Source: Thioalkalivibrio halophilus (lineage in GTDB: Bacteria > Pseudomonadota > Gammaproteobacteria > Ectothiorhodospirales > Ectothiorhodospiraceae). Taken from it: a stretch of DNA of 59,848 bases. The stretch lies in NCBI RefSeq assembly GCF_001995255.1, contig NZ_MUZR01000016.1, forward strand, positions 1 through 59,848. Reading direction: 5' to 3'. The translations under genes were made by a program, and so were the position numbers. The notes under the pieces were generated by a model, which was not told the origin of the DNA, searched no databases, and was given only the letters and a program-made list of their open reading frames with translations. Positions 50,985 through 59,848 of this stretch are shown one piece after another. Within the stretch, counting starts at the first letter, position 1, and each line of letters starts with the position of its first letter.

Positions 50985-53035
50985 GCGGCCTTCTCCTCCA
51001 GTCCACTGTGGCGCAGCAGCGCATCGATCTGCGGGTCGCGGCCGCGGAACGCTCGAAAGGAATCCGCGGCAGGGCGGGATGCCCCCGCCTCGAGGATCTC
51101 GTGCAGGTAGTCGGCGCCGGCCTCGCGCGAGAACAGGCCCTCCTCCTCGAACCGGGCAAAGGCATCCGCCGAGAGCACCTCGGCCCACTTGTAGGAGTAG
51201 TAACCCGCGGCGTAGCCCCCCGCGAAGATATGGGCAAAGCCGTGGGGAAAGCGGTTATACGACGGCGGAATGAAGACCGCGACCTCCTGCCGCACCGTGT
51301 CCAGCAGGTCCTGGATCTCTGCGGGATCCGTCGGGGCCGGACGGTCGTGCAGGCGCATGTCGAACATGGAGAATTCCACCTGGCGCAGCAGCTGCAGGGC
51401 AGCATGAAAATGACGCGTGCCCTGCAGGCGTTCGTACAGGTCCTCCGGCATTGGTTCGCCGGTCTCGTGATGCCTGGCGAAGAGGTCCAGCGGTTCCCGC
51501 TCCCAGCACCAGTTTTCCATGAACTGGCTGGGCAGTTCGACCGCATCCCATTCCACACCGTTGATGCCGGCAATCTCGGGCTCGTCGACCCGCGTCAGCA
51601 TGTGGTGCAGGCCGTGGCCGAATTCATGAAAGAGCGTGATCACCTCGTCGTGGGTGAACAGCGCGGGCTGGTCATCCACCGGCGGCGTGGAATTGCAGGT
51701 CATGTAGGCGACGGGCAGCTGCAATCCGTCAGCCCGCGCATAGCGCTGGCGGCAGACATCCATCCAGGCGCCTCCGCGCTTGTTGCGGCGGGCGTAGAGA
51801 TCCAGATAGAAGCCGGCGCGTTCATCGCCCTCGGGTCCGAAGATGCGGTAGAAGGTCACGTCGTCGTGCCAGGTCTCGATCGCGGGATCGGCCTCGAAGC
51901 GGACCCCGAACAGGCGTTCGACCAGACGGAACAGACCGTCAACGGCCCGGGTGGCGGGGAAATACGGTTTCAGCATCTCCTGCGAGAGTCCGAGCCGGCG
52001 CTCGCGCATCTTCTCCGCGGCCCAGGCCACATCCCAGGATTCGAGTTGCTCGAGGTCCAGTTCCTCGCGGGCGAAGCGCTCCAGCTCGGCGCGGTCGCGT
52101 TCGGCCCGGGGGCGGGCCCGGCGGGCGAGATCGGCGAGAAACTGCTCCACCTGCTCCGGCGTCTCGGCCATCTTCGTCGCCAGCGAACGATGGGCGTAAC
52201 GGGGAAAACCGGTGAGTTCGGCCTTTTCCTGGCGCAGCTGCAGGATTTCGACCATGTTGGCGGAGTTGTCGTAGGCAAGTTCGTGCGGGCCGGTCTCCGA
52301 GGCTCGGGTGACGAAGGCGTGATACACGCGTTCGCGCAACGCCCGATCGTCGGCGTGAGTGAGTACGGCGTGCACGCTGGGGAAGTCGAGGGTGGCGGCC
52401 CAGGGTGCGTCCAGTTCGTGGTCACGGGCGTTCCGGGCCAGCAGGGCGCGGTCGGAATCGGACAGGCCGGCGAGTTCGCCCTCCTCGTGTAGCGGATAGG
52501 CCCAGGCCTGAGTGGCGTCCAGCACATTCTCCTCGAAGCTCGCGGTCAGCTCGGAGAGCCGCCCGTCGATCTGCCGCAGGCGGTCGCGCGCCTCGGCGGG
52601 GAGATCGACACCGCTCAGATGAAAGTCACGCAGGGCATCGTCGATGACCTTGCGCCGCTGCGGCGAAAGGCGCGGGTATTCATCGCTATCGGCCAGCGCG
52701 CGGAAAGCCTGGTACAGGCCCTGGTGCTGGGACAGCCAGGAACCGTAATCCGACAGCCTGGGCAGGCACGCATTGTAGGCCTCGCGCAGGGCCGGCGAAT
52801 TCATCACCGAATTCAGATGGCTGACCGGCGACCAGGCGGTCTCCAGGCGATTTTCGAGGTGCTGGAGAGGGGCGACCAGGTTGTCCCAGGTGGGCCGGTC
52901 ACCGGCGCGGGCGACGAGTTCATCGATCTCGCGGCGATTGTCGGCGAGCAACTGATCAATGGCCGGGATCACATGATCCGGCTCGATGGACCGGAACGCG
53001 GGCAGGGAATCCACGTTCAGCAACGGATTGGACAC
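50981..53035 (-). CDS. prlC: oligopeptidase A PrlC (M3 family)
   Basis: A 684-residue zinc metallopeptidase that degrades cytoplasmic oligopeptides and signal peptides. The zinc motif HEFGHGLHH lies at about 475-483 and the third ligand region in EIAGINGVEWDAVE. Length fits E. coli PrlC (680). The GTG at 53035 has GGGAG upstream. xthA follows by GTGA overlap. Confidence 0.97.
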   Translation of the reverse strand: MSNPLLNVDSLPAFRSIEPDHVIPAIDQLLADNRREIDELVARAGDRPTWDNLVAPLQHLENRLETAWSPVSHLNSVMNSPALREAYNACLPRLSDYGSWLSQHQGLYQAFRALADSDEYPRLSPQRRKVIDDALRDFHLSGVDLPAEARDRLRQIDGRLSELTASFEENVLDATQAWAYPLHEEGELAGLSDSDRALLARNARDHELDAPWAATLDFPSVHAVLTHADDRALRERVYHAFVTRASETGPHELAYDNSANMVEILQLRQEKAELTGFPRYAHRSLATKMAETPEQVEQFLADLARRARPRAERDRAELERFAREELDLEQLESWDVAWAAEKMRERRLGLSQEMLKPYFPATRAVDGLFRLVERLFGVRFEADPAIETWHDDVTFYRIFGPEGDERAGFYLDLYARRNKRGGAWMDVCRQRYARADGLQLPVAYMTCNSTPPVDDQPALFTHDEVITLFHEFGHGLHHMLTRVDEPEIAGINGVEWDAVELPSQFMENWCWEREPLDLFARHHETGEPMPEDLYERLQGTRHFHAALQLLRQVEFSMFDMRLHDRPAPTDPAEIQDLLDTVRQEVAVFIPPSYNRFPHGFAHIFAGGYAAGYYSYKWAEVLSADAFARFEEEGLFSREAGADYLHEILEAGASRPAADSFRAFRGRDPQIDALLRHSGLEEKAA

Positions 53036-53094
53036 GACGGCTCCCGGGGTCGGTGTTTGGGAACAGGATTATGCCACTGTCAGGGAAACACGGA

Positions 53095-53610
53095 TCAATG
53101 TGCACGCTCGCGCTGGTGGGACGGCTCCAGGGGGGCGTAGGGACCACGGACGGTCAGGCGCGCGATCAGTACGCCCGAAGGGGTTCGGCACAGCGAGCGA
53201 TAGGCGCCAAGGGCCGCATTGTAACGACGAATGGCATCCGTGATGGCTACATCCAGGGCCTCGATGCGACGGACGCCGGAGTGATCGCGGGTGGATTCAT
53301 CGAATTCCTCGGCGAGCAGGTCCCAGTTCTTGCGCAGGTCTCGCTCGGCCGCCGCAAGTTGCGGTGGATTGCCGTGGCGGCGTGCGGATTCATGTGCTTC
53401 CAGGGCGGTGTCCAGGCCGGCGCGGCGGGCCGGCGGGACCGCGAGTTCGGTCAGAGCCCGCGGCAAAAGCGCATTACGCTGGCACACCAGGACATCGAAC
53501 TGTTCCCAGGCGCGGGTGACCTGGCGGTGACAGTGGGCGAGACGGGCCGCCGTCCGCCCCAGCCAGACGAGGCCGGTCACGGCGACAAGGGCCAGCAGCA
53601 GAGCGAGCAC
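53095..53610 (-). CDS. LemA-like membrane-anchored protein
   Basis: A 171-residue protein: one N-terminal hydrophobic segment (about 1-20), then a helical domain resembling LemA. The match is QVTRAWEQFDVLVCQRNALL near residue 29, corresponding to the VDNAWSQIDVQLKRR region, and RYNAALGAYRSL with PSGVLIARL near the end, like the LemA YN...P..LIA tail. It starts with GTG at 53610, 17 bases after gyrB, and has a weak ribosome site. LemA-family function is poorly known. Divergent at about 171 residues, so moderate confidence. Confidence 0.7.
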   Translation of the reverse strand: MLALLLALVAVTGLVWLGRTAARLAHCHRQVTRAWEQFDVLVCQRNALLPRALTELAVPPARRAGLDTALEAHESARRHGNPPQLAAAERDLRKNWDLLAEEFDESTRDHSGVRRIEALDVAITDAIRRYNAALGAYRSLCRTPSGVLIARLTVRGPYAPLEPSHQRERAH

Positions 53611-53626
53611 GGGCGACGCGCGCGGC

Positions 53627-57245
<3,619 letters not shown>

Positions 57246-57259
57246 CCCGGAGTCCGCAG

Positions 57260-58363
57260 CTACAGACGCATCGGCATGACCACGTAGCGCGCGCCGCCAG
57301 GCGGTTCCGCCTGGATCAGGATCGAGGAGTTACCGTCCCGAAGCCCGATCCGCACTGAATCCGTTTCGATCACGTTCAGTACGTCCTGCAGGTACCCGAG
57401 GTTAAAGCCGATCTCCATTTCCGGCCCGTCATAGGATGCTTCCACCGCCTCCTGCGCTTCCTCGCGATCGGCGTTATGGGTCATCACCTGGCAGCCCGCC
57501 GGTCCCAGGACCATCCGCACCCCCCGGTACTTGTCACTCGCGACGATGGACACACGTGCCAGCGCCCTTTTGAGGACTTCCCGTTCCACCACCAGGGTCG
57601 CCGGAAGATCCGCGGGGATCACCCGTTCGTAATCCGGAAACCGCCCTTCAATGACCTTGGACCGCAGAATCGCCGATCCCAGCTCGAACACCATCTGATC
57701 CTCGGCGAACCCGATACGCACCGCCTGGTCATCGTCGGTGAGGTTGCGCTTCAGTTCGGCCACCGCCTTGCGTGGCACGATCCGTTCGATGCGGTTATCC
57801 ACCGCCTGATCGAGCTCGATCTCGGCCAGAGCGAGACGGTGGCCATCGGTCGCGACAGCGCGCAGGGTGTGTCCGGTGGCCACGAGCAGCAACCCCTGGA
57901 GGTAGTAACGCACATCCTGCTGCGCCATGGAGAACATGGTCGCCTCCAGCAACCGCCGCAACCGGTTCTGCGGCACATCCACGGCGGCCACGATTCCGCC
58001 GGCCTCCCAGTCGGGGAAATCCGCACCCGGCAGGGTAGCGAGCGAAAACCGTGAACCGCCAAAACCGACACTCATGCGTTCCGCATCCAGGCTCGCCCGG
58101 ATCTCGCTCTCGCCGGGTGCGGCCTTTACCACATCCAGCAGCTTGCGCACGGACACGGTGGTGTCGCATTCCGCCGGAATGTTGCCGGCTGCATGTGCAC
58201 TCCAGGCCAGTTCCAGGTCCGTAGTCTCCAGCCGCATGCCCCCGGTATCGTCCGGCCGCACGCGGACGTTCCCGAGGATCGGCATGGTCAGCCTTTTCTC
58301 GGCCGCCCCCACGATCCGCTGCAGGGCCTCGGTCATCGCTTCCCGGTTGAATGAGAGTTCCAT
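57260..58363 (-). CDS. dnaN: DNA polymerase III beta clamp DnaN
   Basis: A 367-residue sliding clamp made of three similar domains. Family signs are the start ELSFNREAMTEALQRIVGA, the central ATDGHRLALAEIELD and EGRFPDYERVIP, and the C-terminal YVVMPMRL. The ATG at 58363 is followed by a 260-base gap to dnaA that carries DnaA boxes. Confidence 0.99.
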   Translation of the reverse strand: MELSFNREAMTEALQRIVGAAEKRLTMPILGNVRVRPDDTGGMRLETTDLELAWSAHAAGNIPAECDTTVSVRKLLDVVKAAPGESEIRASLDAERMSVGFGGSRFSLATLPGADFPDWEAGGIVAAVDVPQNRLRRLLEATMFSMAQQDVRYYLQGLLLVATGHTLRAVATDGHRLALAEIELDQAVDNRIERIVPRKAVAELKRNLTDDDQAVRIGFAEDQMVFELGSAILRSKVIEGRFPDYERVIPADLPATLVVEREVLKRALARVSIVASDKYRGVRMVLGPAGCQVMTHNADREEAQEAVEASYDGPEMEIGFNLGYLQDVLNVIETDSVRIGLRDGNSSILIQAEPPGGARYVVMPMRL

Positions 58364-58412
58364 GGCTTGTCCTGTTGTAAGAGCTTTCTAAATGAATACT
58401 TGTAGTAATAAC

Positions 58413-58424
58413 TGACGCGTCAGC
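58413..58424. promoter_or_regulatory. 12-base dyad in the dnaA-dnaN spacer
   Basis: CTGACGCGTCAG is a perfect palindrome about 50 bases upstream of dnaN and next to a DnaA box. It may bind a regulator or be part of the origin architecture. Confidence 0.35.
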
Positions 58425-58426
58425 CT

Positions 58427-58435
58427 GTGGAAAAA
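58427..58435 (-). promoter_or_regulatory. DnaA box (TTTTCCACA)
   Basis: The plus-strand TGTGGAAAA reads TTTTCCACA on the minus strand, a match to TTWTNCACA. It lies upstream of dnaN. Confidence 0.65.
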
Positions 58436-58500
58436 AGACCGTTTTACATTTCAAAACAGCAATTTATGACTATAAATCTTTCCCGTCAGCCCTTGGGGAT
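58436..58500. other. AT-rich stretch in the dnaA-dnaN spacer
   Basis: About 65 bases, notably AT-rich compared with the GC-rich neighbourhood (TTTTACATTTCAAAACAGCA and onward), flanked by DnaA boxes. It resembles an unwinding element, but origins in Gammaproteobacteria are often upstream of dnaA, outside this window. Confidence 0.4.
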
Positions 58501-58549
58501 AGCTGTGCGTGGCCTGTGGACAGATTTCGCCTCCTCACTCACCCACGGT

Positions 58550-58558
58550 TTTTGCACC
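58550..58558 (+). promoter_or_regulatory. weak DnaA box (TTTTGCACC)
   Basis: TTTTGCACC differs from TTWTNCACA at one position only. It lies between the two stronger boxes; a further weak site, TGTGGACAG (58515-58523), is at two mismatches. Confidence 0.4.
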
Positions 58559-58584
58559 GCCACAGGGACAGCTTGTCCACCGTT

Positions 58585-58593
58585 TTATCCACA
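58585..58593 (+). promoter_or_regulatory. DnaA box (TTATCCACA)
   Basis: TTATCCACA at 58585-58593 is the perfect consensus DnaA box on the plus strand, 31 bases from the dnaA stop. Confidence 0.8.
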
Positions 58594-58623
58594 GCCCCGG
58601 GCGGGCGTTCTCCCATCCGCCGT

Positions 58624-59848
58624 TCAACTGCTCAGCGTGCGGAGCAGGTTGGAATAGTCCTCGTCGAGGCTCGCGTCCGACTCGCGCAGTTCCGCGATCT
58701 TGCGGCAGGCATGCATGACCGTCGTGTGATCGCGCCCGCCAAAGGCCTGACCGATCTCCGGCAGGCTGTGCTGGGTCAGCTCCTTGGCCAGAGCCATCGC
58801 TACCTGACGTGGCCGCGCGATCGAGCGGCTGCGGCGCGTGGACAGCAGATCCGCGACCTTGATCCGGTAATAATCGGCCACCGTCTTCTGGATGTTCTCC
58901 AGCGTAATCAGCTTGTTCTGCACCGCCAGCAGGTCGCGCAGCGCCTCCTTGGCGAAGTCCACCGTGATCGGCTTGCCGGTGAAGTGGGCGTTTGCCAGGA
59001 CCCGGCGCAGCGAACCTTCCAGTTCGCGGATGTTCGAGCGGATTCGCTTGCCCATGAAGAAGGCCACCTCGCTGGGCAGTTCGATCCCCGCCTGTTCCGC
59101 CTTGCGCTGCAGGATGGCGACACGGGTCTCCAGTTCCGGCGGTTCGATCGCGATGGTCAGTCCCCAGCCGAACCGGGACTTCAGGCGTTCCTCCAGCCCC
59201 TCGACTTCCTTGGGGTAACGGTCGGAGGTCAGGATGATCTGCTGCTGGCCTTCCAGGAGCGCGTTGAAGGTGTGGAAGAATTCCTCCTGCGAGCGTTCCT
59301 TTCCGGCAAAGAACTGGATGTCATCGATCAGCAGCGCATCCGCACTCCGGTAGTGCTGTTTGAAGTCGTCGATCGCGTTGTGCTGCAGCGCCTTGATCAT
59401 GTCCGCCACGAAGCGCTCGGAATGGAGATAGATGATCCGGCCTTCCGGCTGACGCGCCAGGATGCTGTTGCCGATCGCATGCATCAGATGGGTCTTGCCC
59501 AGGCCGACACCGCCGTAAATGAACAGCGGGTTGTAGCCCACCCCGGGGTTTTCGGCTACCTGCAGACTGGCGGCCTTGGCCAGCTGGTTGGACTTCCCCT
59601 CGACGAAGGTCTCGAAAGTGAACGCCGGATTCAGGTTGCTGACCGGTCCGGATGCGCGAGGCGGCGTGCCGGCCCCTTCGGCCGGCCGTGTCCCGGTGGC
59701 GCCCGCCCCGTCGCCTGCCGCTGCCGGCGCCGGTTCCTCGCCGCCGATCCCGAGACGGACGGCCGGTGTCTCACCCCCGGAACCGGCGCCGGCAGCGGCA
59801 GGCGACGGGGCGGGCGCCACCGGGACACGGCCGGCCGAAGGGGCCGGC
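58624..59848 (-). CDS. dnaA: chromosomal replication initiator DnaA (5' truncated)
   Basis: The AAA+ and DNA-binding parts of DnaA are complete: [10 protein letters not shown], Walker [11 protein letters not shown], Walker B LLIDDIQF, sensor region, and the domain IV signature [15 protein letters not shown] near the C-terminus. The frame runs off the right edge, so domain I (the first 80 residues or so) is missing. The Gly/Ala/Pro-rich segment upstream of FTFETF is domain II-like, but part of it lies inside a perfect 70-base inverted repeat that reaches the window end, so this part may be an assembly artefact. A GTG at 59820 should not be taken as the start. Confidence 0.97.
   Translation of the reverse strand, partial: PAPSAGRVPVAPAPSPAAAGAGSGGETPAVRLGIGGEEPAPAAAGDGAGATGTRPAEGAGTPPRASGPVSNLNPAFTFETFVEGKSNQLAKAASLQVAENPGVGYNPLFIYGGVGLGKTHLMHAIGNSILARQPEGRIIYLHSERFVADMIKALQHNAIDDFKQHYRSADALLIDDIQFFAGKERSQEEFFHTFNALLEGQQQIILTSDRYPKEVEGLEERLKSRFGWGLTIAIEPPELETRVAILQRKAEQAGIELPSEVAFFMGKRIRSNIRELEGSLRRVLANAHFTGKPITVDFAKEALRDLLAVQNKLITLENIQKTVADYYRIKVADLLSTRRSRSIARPRQVAMALAKELTQHSLPEIGQAFGGRDHTTVMHACRKIAELRESDASLDEDYSNLLRTLSS
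59668..59848. repeat. perfect 70-base inverted repeat at the window end
   Basis: 59668-59737 and 59779-59848 are exact reverse complements (70 of 70 bases) with a 41-base loop between them. The right arm ends exactly at the window edge. Inside a coding gene this is unusual and suggests a fold-back or chimeric end in the assembly. Confidence 0.92.

Overview
The window looks like a housekeeping-rich piece of a high-GC gammaproteobacterial chromosome, ending (on the minus strand) in dnaA-dnaN-recF-gyrB. The soxYZ pair, gene orders such as argH-algZ-algR-hemC-hemD and lptM-lysA-dapF-DUF484-xerC-hslVU, and acid-rich proteins (TatA, TatB, TatC tails) suggest a sulfur-oxidising, probably halophilic or haloalkaliphilic member of the Chromatiales (Ectothiorhodospiraceae / Thioalkalivibrio-like). 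The taxonomy is an inference from gene content, not from a marker search.

Layout. 134-10955 (minus) is a seven-gene signalling operon with mostly overlapping junctions: membrane hybrid kinase, YfiR-like periplasmic protein, TonB-dependent receptor, single-domain receiver, FIST-domain sensor, soluble PAS hybrid kinase, and a DHp-receiver-GGDEF protein. It resembles a cell-surface/periplasm/cytosol relay ending in cyclic-di-GMP and is the most novel-looking system here. 11187-11870 is an unrecognised Cys-motif protein. 11882-15459 (minus) is a second small signalling operon: SH3 protein, M48 lipoprotein protease, CHASE2 nucleotide cyclase. 15627-17703 is thiC with a TPP riboswitch. 17786-19756 is a DUF47 regulator plus PiT phosphate transporter. 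19794-30430 (minus) is a long run: lptM, lysA, methyltransferase, dapF, DUF484, xerC, hslV, hslU, CBS protein, DUF971, ubiE, ubiJ, ubiB.

30745-38914 (plus) carries soxYZ with a clear terminator, hisBHAFE (no hisI), tatABC and gpmI. 38934-40457 is selO. 40576-46748 holds a membrane-anchored unknown, argH (minus), algZ-algR, a periplasmic thioredoxin (minus), and hemC-hemD. 46820-50984 has a ferredoxin-type reductase, a lipoprotein, ubiD and xthA. 50981-59848 is prlC, a LemA-like protein, gyrB, recF, dnaN and a 5'-truncated dnaA, with DnaA boxes between dnaN and dnaA.

The right edge is suspicious: the last 70 bases are a perfect inverted copy of 59668-59737 inside the dnaA coding frame, which looks like a fold-back at a contig end, so the N-terminal part of DnaA shown here should not be trusted. 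No tRNA, rRNA, CRISPR, insertion sequence or prophage gene was recognised.
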